From Nitrospira sp. (GTDB lineage: Bacteria > Nitrospirota > Nitrospiria > Nitrospirales > Nitrospiraceae), in NCBI GenBank assembly GCA_019636835.1, contig JAHBWU010000032.1:1-39995 (forward strand): DNA of 39,995 bases. The letters are read 5' to 3'. A model generated the notes under the pieces. The model had not been told where the DNA came from and did not search any database. It saw only the letters and a list, made by a program, of their open reading frames with translations. The translations under genes and the position numbers were made by a program. Shown here piece after piece: positions 7,538-14,526 of this stretch; position 1 is the first letter of the stretch; every line of letters begins with the position of its first letter.

Positions 7538-8623
7538 ATGCCGACGTTGAGCAAGCAAGCGCTGGAAGAATATCTACGGACACGTTTTGGCCCTCGCGTC
7601 GAGTTGCGGTCCTATGGAGTCATCGGCAAAGAAAGTTCCAAAGGGGCGCAGAAGCGTTATGGGTATGGTACGCCGGTCAAATTGACGTTCCAGATCGGGC
7701 GCCGAGTTCAGTCAGCCGTGCTTGAAACGATGAAGCCGGGCCCCTTCGGGCATGAACATATGGCTGATCGCGCTCAGGCCATGTTGTGGGACTACGATTC
7801 CTATGGGCGCCTTCCCCGCCATGTGAACGCCCTTGATGTAGGAGCATTCGATACCACGCAGGCTCTATTTTCCCTCGCGGAAGCGCGGGAATTCTTCGTG
7901 CTGAATGAATGGACCGATGGAGCGAGCTACCACAGGGATCTTGAGCGGCTGGCGAAAGGCGGGACGTTGCGTAAATTGGATCGGCAACGCACCGTCTCGT
8001 TGGCGCGCTACTTAGCCCAGATCCATGCGAAGAAGCGGCGCGACGCAGATCTCTACAAGCGCCGGCTGCGTGAGTTGATCGGTCACGGCGAATGCATCAT
8101 GGGATTGACCGACAGCTATCCCAAACGCTGTGGCTTTATCACCGGCGATCTGTTGCGAACCGTGGAGGAAGCCTGCAACCGATGGCGGTGGCGTCTTCGT
8201 GACAAAACCGATCGGCTTTCTCAAGTTCACGGGGATTTCCATCCGTACAACGTACTGTTCCGTAGCGGGACGGATTTTGCGGTGTTGGACCGGTCGCGAG
8301 GAGAATGGGGCGAGCCCGCGGACGACATCACCGCGATGACGATCAACTATCTGCTCAATTCGTTGATTCGATGGGGCAAGTTGAAAGGTCCATTCGAGGT
8401 TCTGTTTCGATTGTTCTGGGATACATATGTCGAAACCAGCGGCGACAAAGAAGTCACTGAAACAGCCGCACCCTTCTTCGCCTTTCGCGGCTTGGTCGTG
8501 GCCAGTCCGCTCTGGTATCCCAACTTGTCGATCGACATCCGACGCCGCCTCTTTCACTTCATTGAAAATGTTCTCGACTCGCCGCGCTTTGAACCGGAAC
8601 GAGTGAATGAGTATTGTCAGTGA
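7538..8623 (+). CDS. Aminoglycoside-phosphotransferase-like kinase
   Basis: A 361-residue protein of the APH/choline kinase fold. The catalytic loop HGDFHPYN is at 231-238 and the metal-binding Asp follows in VLDRSRGEWGEPADD (D251), although it is DRS here and not the usual DFE/DWE. The N-terminal lobe is unusual, with a Lys/Gly-rich stretch around 30-50. The substrate cannot be told from sequence; drug resistance should not be assumed. Its TGA overlaps the ATG of the next gene (TGATG), so the two kinases are translationally coupled and probably act in one pathway. Confidence 0.75.
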   Translation: MPTLSKQALEEYLRTRFGPRVELRSYGVIGKESSKGAQKRYGYGTPVKLTFQIGRRVQSAVLETMKPGPFGHEHMADRAQAMLWDYDSYGRLPRHVNALDVGAFDTTQALFSLAEAREFFVLNEWTDGASYHRDLERLAKGGTLRKLDRQRTVSLARYLAQIHAKKRRDADLYKRRLRELIGHGECIMGLTDSYPKRCGFITGDLLRTVEEACNRWRWRLRDKTDRLSQVHGDFHPYNVLFRSGTDFAVLDRSRGEWGEPADDITAMTINYLLNSLIRWGKLKGPFEVLFRLFWDTYVETSGDKEVTETAAPFFAFRGLVVASPLWYPNLSIDIRRRLFHFIENVLDSPRFEPERVNEYCQ

Positions 8624-9159
8624 TGAGTGGTCACAGTTCCATTGCTATCTGGCTCACCGGTTTGCCTGCTTCGGGAAAGAGCACGATCGCCGCCGCGCTG
8701 AAGCCGCAACTTGAAGAGCTGGGGTTATCTGTTGACGTGTTGGAATCCGATACAGTAAGGCGCACGCTTACGCCGGTTCCGACCTACTCACAGATGGAAC
8801 GGGATCTCTTTTACCGAGCTTTGGCGTTCATGGGCGCGAAGCTGGTGTCGCATGGTGTCACGGTCATCTTCGATGCGACGGCCAACAGACGGGCCTATCG
8901 CGATTTTGCGCGAAGTCTCATTCCAAGGTTCATCGAGGTAGCGGTGGAATGCCCGTTGGAACTGGCCGTGCAGCGCGACTACAAAGGGACGTATCAGCGT
9001 GGACAACGAGGAGCATCCTCTACCGTCCCTGGCTTGCAAGATCCCTACGAAGCACCGCTGAATCCGGAGGTAAGGATCGATACGACGAAGGTGATTGCCA
9101 GTGAAGCGGCGGAGGTAGTCATGAAATTCGTACAGGACCGCGTCCTATATCGTAGATAG
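8623..9159 (+). CDS. P-loop kinase related to adenylyl-sulfate kinase (CysC-like)
   Basis: A 178-residue P-loop kinase. Walker A GLPASGKST is at 13-21, with ESDTVRRTLTP as the substrate-binding loop and VTVIFDATANRRAYRD as the next strand/helix. This resembles the APS kinase / gluconate kinase class; APS kinases phosphorylate adenylyl-sulfate to PAPS. No ATP sulfurylase is nearby, so a role in ordinary sulfate activation is uncertain. The ATG at 8623 overlaps the stop of the upstream APH-like gene; TTG (8614) and GTG (8620) in frame are alternatives. The coupling hints at successive phosphorylations of one small molecule. Confidence 0.75.
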   Translation: MSGHSSIAIWLTGLPASGKSTIAAALKPQLEELGLSVDVLESDTVRRTLTPVPTYSQMERDLFYRALAFMGAKLVSHGVTVIFDATANRRAYRDFARSLIPRFIEVAVECPLELAVQRDYKGTYQRGQRGASSTVPGLQDPYEAPLNPEVRIDTTKVIASEAAEVVMKFVQDRVLYRR

Positions 9160-9190
9160 ATTCGGCGCCAGCCCAGTAGCTCGGTTGAGA

Positions 9191-10048
9191 TCAATTCTTA
9201 TATTCCTGGAAAAACATCTCATCAATTTCATACGACCGTTTGGGAACTAGACCGAGTTCGTGCTGTTCGAACATTTCGACAAGAATGTCTCCATCGACAA
9301 GCTCAATGGGTGGAACTCCATCCCGTCTGGCCTCTTTTTTAGCGTCTAGCGTAAAAGTTCCGGTTGTAATGATTAGCCCTTTGTCGGCGCGTCCCTGCAT
9401 GGCACCGCGAAAGTCGCGGACTTGCGAAGGAGTCACTGCCCCTTGATATCGTTTGCATTGAAAAAGCACGTTGAAACTAACAAAGGGATTAACTTTCAAA
9501 GTCCCTATGCCGTCGATCCCTCCGTCCCCACTCTTGCCGGTTACTGTGACTTGTTGGAAGCCTGATTCTCGAAGCAGTCGTTGAGTTAGCCTTTCGAATC
9601 CACTTGGAGGCAATGACTGGAATACTTCAAGCAGCGCAGCCCTATGATCCTTGAGCTTTTCTTCATCTGGAACATCCTCATCACGTTGCTGTATCTCTGA
9701 TTCCTTCGCCTTCTTGGGACGATTAGCCTGAACGGACTTGAATATGTCGAGTGCGTCGAGTGTTGATAGATCGACGGATATCCCTTTATCCGTGAGATTC
9801 CAGACTCCCCACTTCGATGATCCAAGATACCCGGTCCATATGAGATACTGACGTGCCCAGTGAACCTGGTTCTTTACTCGGGAAAGTCCGTTCTTATTGA
9901 CGGTTTGTTGCTCTGCTTCTGTGACTTGTGCCACTTCCAGAGACCGGTCGACTATCTCTGACGCTGTTCCAGACCCGCCGAGGGTTCTCATAACCTGAAT
10001 GATCGGACGAAAAAACCGGATGAATTCTGGTCCTTTGTTCTGTCTCAT
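9191..10048 (-). CDS. Mrr-like restriction endonuclease
   Basis: A 285-residue protein with an N-terminal winged-helix Mrr_N region (about 10-95, ending GVWNLTDKGI), a charged linker (105-135) and a C-terminal Mrr catalytic domain. The PD-(D/E)xK site is intact: GDGGIDG with D179, then QCKR with Q197 and K199, preceded by FERLTQRLL (E152). Mrr enzymes cut modified DNA (type IV restriction) or act after DNA stress. No methyltransferase is adjacent, which fits type IV. It lies in an accessory block with the kinase pair on one side and unknown genes on the other. Confidence 0.85.
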   Translation of the reverse strand: MRQNKGPEFIRFFRPIIQVMRTLGGSGTASEIVDRSLEVAQVTEAEQQTVNKNGLSRVKNQVHWARQYLIWTGYLGSSKWGVWNLTDKGISVDLSTLDALDIFKSVQANRPKKAKESEIQQRDEDVPDEEKLKDHRAALLEVFQSLPPSGFERLTQRLLRESGFQQVTVTGKSGDGGIDGIGTLKVNPFVSFNVLFQCKRYQGAVTPSQVRDFRGAMQGRADKGLIITTGTFTLDAKKEARRDGVPPIELVDGDILVEMFEQHELGLVPKRSYEIDEMFFQEYKN

Positions 10049-10225
10049 CTGGCCTCTCTCTGGTTAACTATCGCAAAAGCCTGCGCGGGGGGTCGCCTGT
10101 GTTCTGTAAGGGGAGGAAGTGTAGAAGGGAGTAGGCTTCTTATCAAGCGGCTCTCGTATCTGAAGAAGGTGGTGAGAATATCGACCGTTTGAATTTTCGG
10201 GAAGCAGTCTTTGTCCAGCAGTTCT

Positions 10226-10912
10226 TCAGAGTGGACTGAACTGAGTCATTATCTGAACAATCGTCTCACCTTCTGCAATGACCTTCAGACATGAGTTTAG
10301 ATCATCGATTGTATACGGTTTTCTGTCTCCGTGCCGTGCACGTGTACAATGGCCTTTCAAATTGTGGAGAGCGTCCGCCAGCAGGGGAGGAAGAGCCATT
10401 GAGATCTTCAGTCGTTCAGAAATAGATCGCACAAGACCCTTGACCAGAGGGTCGGCACTACGAAGCAACTTGTTTATTTGGTTAATCGTAAGTCTGTCAT
10501 GATTGAATGCGCTCGGCAGAGCCACACCGATCTTACGAAACGTCGCCCACACTCTCTCGTTGAACTCGTATTCAATGGATTTTTGATAAAGGATGGGAGG
10601 CCAACATGGATTTATGTTCCTGAAGGGTGTGGCGCTCCAAGCGGCTGCTTCAATAAGAAACTGTTGTGTCTGCGAGCAGAACATGGGGAACGATATAGCA
10701 TGTCTCGCGCTTAGATCTTTCTCTGCTTTCGCGCACACATCCTTGAGTCGAACTCCGACATCGACTTCGGCCTTTAAGGCTTCTTTCTCGCGACGCTCGG
10801 CATCCAGGCGTTCTCGAAGGTCGTATATGGTACTTGTGGCGCTGTGCAGTAGTGAATGTCCATCGGTGCTGCGACGTTCATCTACAGTTCTAATCCAGCG
10901 GGAGTTCCCCAT
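10226..10912 (-). CDS. Hypothetical protein with N-terminal coiled coil, possibly truncated
   Basis: A 228-residue protein if it starts at the ATG at 10912. That ATG has no clear ribosome site and lies only 25 bases from the triple-hairpin element at 10938-10997, so the true N-terminus may have been lost. Residues about 20-60 look like a coiled coil (IYDLRERLDAERREKEALKA). The C-terminal part ends LKGHCTRARHG then YTIDDLNSCLKVIAEGE, a helical pattern with an Arg-x-x-His that faintly recalls HEPN-type domains; this is weak. I recognise no family. Confidence 0.45.
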   Translation of the reverse strand: MGNSRWIRTVDERRSTDGHSLLHSATSTIYDLRERLDAERREKEALKAEVDVGVRLKDVCAKAEKDLSARHAISFPMFCSQTQQFLIEAAAWSATPFRNINPCWPPILYQKSIEYEFNERVWATFRKIGVALPSAFNHDRLTINQINKLLRSADPLVKGLVRSISERLKISMALPPLLADALHNLKGHCTRARHGDRKPYTIDDLNSCLKVIAEGETIVQIMTQFSPL

Positions 10913-10937
10913 CTGGAAGGATGGGGGTGAGAGCAGG

Positions 10938-10997
10938 GAGCCGCGAAGCGGCTCATGCGAAGCATGAAACACAGAGACCACGGCTGTCAGGCCGTGG
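10938..10997. repeat. Triple-hairpin repeat element
   Basis: Three abutting palindromes: GAGCCGC-gaa-GCGGCTC (10938-10954), CATGC-gaa-GCATG (10954-10966) and CCACGGC-tgtcag-GCCGTGG (10978-10997). The last ten codons of the minus-strand gene ending at 10953 lie inside the element, and the upstream part of the neighbouring gene is also disturbed. This looks like an inserted palindromic mobile element (REP/BIME or MITE type). There is no T-run, so a simple terminator is less likely. Confidence 0.65.
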
Positions 10998-11408
10998 TTC
11001 TTCATCAAGGCGGCCGAATAATTGACTGACTCTCTCGTTGTCAGAAAGCTCTGAGTAGAGTTGTAGCATTTCTGGCAAATAGTCGGCTTGATAGTAGGCC
11101 ACTTCTCCAGCCTGATCATACCCTCGTCGAACTTCACGATGGAGATGCTCAAAAACGGCCGCCGAGTGAAGAAGCATCTCGTGGTCCTCGTACCAAAGTG
11201 CAATGCCGAAATGTACCGGCCATCCCAACGTATCAAGGCCAATTTCCACTAGAAAACCAGTCCAGGCACCCCTAAAGTTTTCTACTGTGAGTGAACGTGC
11301 TGTGAAAGACAGCTTCTCTATGAGAGCACCTTCTTCGATGGAAAATAGTATGTCTCCGCTTTCCTCGGATCGGCGTTGCAGGTCTACAAGTAGTTCAACG
11401 TCAGTCAT
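10953..11408 (-). CDS. Hypothetical protein whose C-terminus is formed by a repeat element
   Basis: A 151-residue protein beginning at an ATG behind GGAAGGGCATAC. The N-terminal 130 residues are acidic and helical (LLVDLQRRSEESGDILFSIE, then VHFGIALWYEDHEMLLHSAA). I do not recognise a family. The last residues, roughly PRPDSRGLCVSCFA, come from the palindromic element at 10938-10997, so the original C-terminus appears to have been replaced. The gene is probably real but may be damaged. Confidence 0.5.
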   Translation of the reverse strand: MTDVELLVDLQRRSEESGDILFSIEEGALIEKLSFTARSLTVENFRGAWTGFLVEIGLDTLGWPVHFGIALWYEDHEMLLHSAAVFEHLHREVRRGYDQAGEVAYYQADYLPEMLQLYSELSDNERVSQLFGRLDEEPRPDSRGLCVSCFA

Positions 11409-11447
11409 GTATGCCCTTCCGAGTGAAAGAGAAGCAGAATGGGCGCG

Positions 11448-11693
11448 TCAGAAGTTGACGGCGGGGATGTCTAATACTTGATCCGGTTGCTGGGCTCGTT
11501 CGAAGATGTTATGGAAACTTTGATCCATGCGCTTGAGCACATCTGGGGTGAAATACTTCTCTCCACACTGTTTGCAAACACCCGCCGGAACGTTTCGCAG
11601 AACGAGCAAGTGATCACGGCGACGATAATCGTAGTTAATGTGTCGTTCTTCCACCTCGCCGCCACAGAAGGTGCAATCCGCATAGGTGGTCAT
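11448..11693 (-). CDS. YgiT-type zinc-finger protein (antitoxin-like)
   Basis: An 81-residue protein with a four-Cys zinc ribbon: C7-x2-C10 (CTFC) and C40-x2-C43 (CKQC), the arrangement found in the N-terminal part of MqsA/YgiT antitoxins. No HTH domain follows; only an acidic helix ending DIPAVNF, so it resembles the short YgiT-type zinc-finger proteins paired with DUF4258 toxins. The ATG at 11693 overlaps the stop of the upstream DUF4258 gene, so the pair is co-translated. It probably neutralises the DUF4258 partner. Confidence 0.8.
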   Translation of the reverse strand: MTTYADCTFCGGEVEERHINYDYRRRDHLLVLRNVPAGVCKQCGEKYFTPDVLKRMDQSFHNIFERAQQPDQVLDIPAVNF

Positions 11694-12016
11694 GGCTTTG
11701 TCCCTCTGGTGCGGAGGTCTGTCCATCTTGGCGGCCTTGGGATGTATACGGTAATCACCCTCAGAGTCCTTTCAACCTGCTGTTTTTTTGTGGCCCATCC
11801 TACCACAACATGTATCGGTTTGGGTCCAGCTAGACCGCCCACGAGACAACTTGGACCCCGTGGATCATTGGGATATTCTTCGATAAGTTCCCCATGCAGT
11901 AAAGCAGATTCAATCTCATTGATATCTAAATCATCTTCCAAACGTTCTTGTTGGGCATGAATACTGATTTCATAACGACTGGCTCGAACCAGCTCTCTGA
12001 TCTCCTCAATGGTCAT
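11690..12016 (-). CDS. DUF4258-family protein (toxin-like)
   Basis: A 108-residue protein with the DUF4258 pattern: SRYEISIHAQQERLEDD (His in the first helix), INEIESALLHGELIEEYP, then the strand set PIHVVVGW and LRVITVYIPRPPRW. DUF4258 proteins are RelE/BrnT-like small basic proteins found beside YgiT-type zinc fingers, and are presumed toxins. Gene order is toxin-like first, antitoxin-like second, the same as in MqsRA. Start at 12016 is the only good ATG. Confidence 0.8.
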   Translation of the reverse strand: MTIEEIRELVRASRYEISIHAQQERLEDDLDINEIESALLHGELIEEYPNDPRGPSCLVGGLAGPKPIHVVVGWATKKQQVERTLRVITVYIPRPPRWTDLRTRGTKP

Positions 12017-12205
12017 TTCCGAGCTCTTTAAGACTTGCTCCTATATCTTGTTGGAGCGCAAGATTAGTTGCCCAGGTCTTAAAAGGCAAGGGTGCGTATT
12101 GCGCCGTGTAAAATCTGATTCCGAGACTGATCGTTGCGCCAGTCGTAAACCTTACCCTCCAGCTCAGCATGGTGCGGGGCCGAAGGAGGGGGCGTATGGA
12201 GGCGA

Positions 12206-12500
12206 GTGGCATGGCGCGACGATCGCGAACAAGAGTATCTCCGAATCATGTGGCCGCGGTATCAGTGCGCGGGCCGAGCCGAGCGCTCGGCACGTTTGGA
12301 CGAAGTGACGCAGCTGTGTGGGTATCACCGCACGTACGCCCTTGGGCTGTTGAGTCAACGCCACCCGCGGCGCGTGGCACATCAGCGTCCGACTTACAGT
12401 GCCGAGACCATTTGTGTGCTGGCCTGGAGTTGGGAGGAGTCCGGCGATAGAATATGCGCTTCTCACCATCAGTGCCCGGCAGATTGATCGGCGACTGTAG
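12206..12500 (+). pseudogene. Transposase remnant (integrase-core family, N-terminal part)
   Basis: The plus strand encodes REQEYLRIMWPRYQ and LDEVTQLCGYHRTYALGLL, the N-terminal HTH region of a DDE-type transposase of the integrase-core class. Similarity is lost after WEESGD and resumes in another frame as ISARQIDRRL followed by a TAG stop at 12498. Both an internal deletion and a frame change are therefore visible. The catalytic core is gone. Confidence 0.65.
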
Positions 12501-12537
12501 GCGTACACACACACCGGCTGAGTGGTGTGGATAACCA

Positions 12538-12603
12538 TCATGCCGGCCATTTCCGGAAACGCTTACGCCGCCTCCCTGCATGTTCGGCGACCTGCTCCAG
12601 CGT
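12538..12603 (-). pseudogene. Possible C-terminal scrap of a dienelactone-hydrolase-like gene
   Basis: On the minus strand a short frame reads TLEQVAEHAGR, nearly identical to TLEQVADHAGR at the end of the intact hydrolase at 13885-14526, then diverges and stops at 12538. It may be a leftover of a duplicated hydrolase end. The match is only 11 residues, so chance or a transposon end cannot be excluded. Confidence 0.25.
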
Positions 12604-12671
12604 CAACGATGGCTTGCCCGTCTGCGGGTAGGCCAATATACGGCCGGTAATCAAACTGGAAGGAGAACGTG

Positions 12672-12905
12672 ATGCCGCAGGTCGATGAATTTGTTTCTGT
12701 CAGCGAGGCGAAGAACAAGCTGCTGGATTTGATTCGGCGCATGAAGCACAAGCAGGAGGTTGTGGCAATTACCCGCGATGGCGTCCCTTCTGCCGTGCTG
12801 CTGAGCATGGATATTCTCCACGGCCAAGTACAGTTCATACCATGGCGGTCGGGAGCGCCGCAGTACTTCCGTGCCACGATCGGTCAGGACTCGATTCAAC
12901 GGAAT
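12672..12905 (+). pseudogene. Phd/YefM-family antitoxin, truncated
   Basis: ATG at 12672 behind AAGGAG opens a typical Phd/YefM N-terminal domain: VDEFVSVSEAKNKLLDLI, then KQEVVAITRDGVPSAVLLSMD. After about residue 50 the sequence no longer fits the family, and the frame runs on into the antisense of the IS remnant at 12918. The toxin-binding C-terminal half and any toxin gene are missing. It is most likely a dead antitoxin cut by transposition, although the DNA-binding half could still be made. Confidence 0.6.
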
Positions 12906-12917
12906 CGCATGCTGCTC

Positions 12918-13631
12918 TCGAAGAACGGGAGCACGCGGTCATTTAAGAGGTCCGCCGCCATCACGGGGGTCTTGCGATCATACAGCTTGGCAAACCCCAC
13001 TTTGCTATAGGTATCAATGAAGGTCTGCTGGTAGATCCGCCCCACGCCTTTGAGAGTCCCGGACGTAGAACGTATCTTGGGCGCCACAGCAGCCCGGACA
13101 CTCGCTCGAATTCCCGTGGGCTTCTTGTCCGCCGTCGCCTTCTCCAGCGCGACGACCTGAGCTTCCGTCAAGAGCTCATAGCGCCTCAGCCACTGCCTCC
13201 AGGGCCTTGAGCCGTTTTCGCATCGTTCTGTCATGCCAGCCAGATGCATCGGACGCCAGCGGGAGAGATCACATGTACTAAGCTTGCGCAGCTCGGGCCA
13301 CCCGCACTTGGCCCCACGCGGGCTGGGCCACGGCCAGCTGCACGGACGCCTTCTTCGACCTCCTCTTTCGCGACCCGGATTCTTCAGGAGTGGCTTCGCC
13401 GTGAAATCTCTTTATGCCGCTTCTCCGCCGGTCTCATGGCAGTTCTTGGAATCGATAGAAGCTGTCTCGGCTATAGCCCAGAGCTGGCAGGCCTGAGACG
13501 CGCTCCCAGTTGCGCCCGCCAATTCCAAGAGCCCCACCTTGTCTTGATGATCTTCTGCTGGTCGTCATGGTCCTCACTCCTTTCGTAAGGAGGACTCTAC
13601 CTGACTGTCAGATTAAGTTCTAGCACATACA
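12918..13631 (-). mobile_element. Decayed IS481-family insertion sequence
   Basis: Read on the minus strand, the transposase start is at 13568 behind AAAGGAGTGAGGACC. Pieces of an IS481-type transposase appear in changing frames: QQKIIKT, GYSRDSFYRFQEL, LTEAQVVALEKA, ECPGCCGAQDTFYV, then TLKGVGRIYQQTFIDTYSKV and AADLLNDRVLPFFE near 12918. At least three frame changes and in-frame stops are visible, and the C-terminal part is missing. Bases just upstream of the start (13603-13631), read in the element's direction, begin TGTATGTGC and look like the terminal end. It cannot move on its own. Confidence 0.75.
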
Positions 13632-13644
13632 ACTGAGACCAGTT

Positions 13645-13833
13645 TTAGCCGGTGAGCTCTATGGTCCGCTGCTCGATCCCGAGTTGTTCAAACAAGTGGC
13701 CGTGGATCCAGAAGTGAAAACGCTGGTGTGGCCGGACGACGCTGACTTCGATCCTGCAACGTTACACGATTGGCCGAAGTACAAAGATGCCTTCGCTGTT
13801 CGTGCCAGAGAATGGGAACGTGTATCGGCCTAA
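13645..13833 (+). pseudogene. DUF2442-family protein, C-terminal remnant
   Basis: Fourteen bases past the IS481 end, the plus strand encodes about 60 residues with no start codon: GELYGPLLDPELFKQV, VKTLVWPDDADFDPATLHDW, ending at TAA 13831-13833. LYGPL...LVWP..ADFDP is the signature of the C-terminal half of DUF2442 proteins, which usually lie beside a DUF4160 partner. The N-terminal half and the partner are gone, apparently removed with the IS insertion. Confidence 0.65.
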
Positions 13834-13884
13834 CAGATCGTTCCCTCTTGATAGAAACTGTACGTCCTATCGTTGTCATCCAAC

Positions 13885-14526
13885 TTATTGGAGATACTTC
13901 TGAAACCATCTCCCTGCATGGTCCGCCACCTGTTCCAGCGTGCCGGGTTCTTCGAAGAGATGCGCCGCGCCGGGGACGATGACCTGTTTCTTCTCGCACA
14001 TGAGCAGGTCGTACGCCGCCTGGTTCATCTCGATCACCGGTTCGTCGTGGCCTCCAACGATCAACAAGGTCGGCGCAGTGACCGACGGTAGATAAGGTTC
14101 AGCCAGGTCCGGTCGTCCTCCTCGTGATACCACGGCCTTGACGTTCGACGGTTCTCGCGCGGCAGCCTGCAGGGCCGCGCCGGCTCCGGTGCTGGCACCA
14201 AAATACCCGATTGTTAGATGTCTGGTCCGTGGCTCTGCTTCCAGCCAGGCTTTGGCCAGTAATAGTCGGTCCGCCAATAAATCGATATCGAACACGTTGC
14301 GCCGATCGTTCGCCTCTTCCTCGGTCAAGAGATCCAGCAGCAACGTGGCGAGTCCACCTCGCTGCAAATGGCGCGCGACGAAATTATTGCGAGGGCTCAA
14401 TCGCCCACTGCCGCTTCCATGCGCAAAGGCGACGACACCGTGCGGCTCGACTGGAAGTCCAAGCATGCCTTCCAGGGTCATGTGCCCTTTTGTGATTCTT
14501 ACGTTGTGCTCCTGTGGGGATGTCAT
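13885..14526 (-). CDS. Dienelactone-hydrolase-family alpha/beta hydrolase
   Basis: A 213-residue cytoplasmic alpha/beta hydrolase. The nucleophile elbow GASTG places Ser112, followed by Asp161 (GGHDEPV) and His189 (GAAHLFEEPG) as the rest of the triad. VAFAHGSGSGRLSPRN is the oxyanion-loop region. Its ATG overlaps the stop of the pentapeptide-repeat gene by four bases (ATGA), so the two are translationally coupled. The substrate is unknown; the family acts on esters and lactones. Confidence 0.85.
   Translation of the reverse strand: MTSPQEHNVRITKGHMTLEGMLGLPVEPHGVVAFAHGSGSGRLSPRNNFVARHLQRGGLATLLLDLLTEEEANDRRNVFDIDLLADRLLLAKAWLEAEPRTRHLTIGYFGASTGAGAALQAAAREPSNVKAVVSRGGRPDLAEPYLPSVTAPTLLIVGGHDEPVIEMNQAAYDLLMCEKKQVIVPGAAHLFEEPGTLEQVADHAGRWFQKYLQ

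Noticed and set aside
7538..8623. Aminoglycoside resistance gene
   Set aside because: The fold is APH-like, but the metal site is atypical and it is coupled to a CysC-like kinase; a resistance claim is not supported.
10978..10997. CCACGGC...GCCGTGG hairpin as a simple rho-independent terminator
   Set aside because: No T-run follows on either strand and it is contiguous with two further palindromes, so a repeat element explains it better.
12006..12212. 68-codon minus-strand frame overlapping the DUF4258 start
   Set aside because: No family and no ribosome site; it may be leftover transposon edge sequence.
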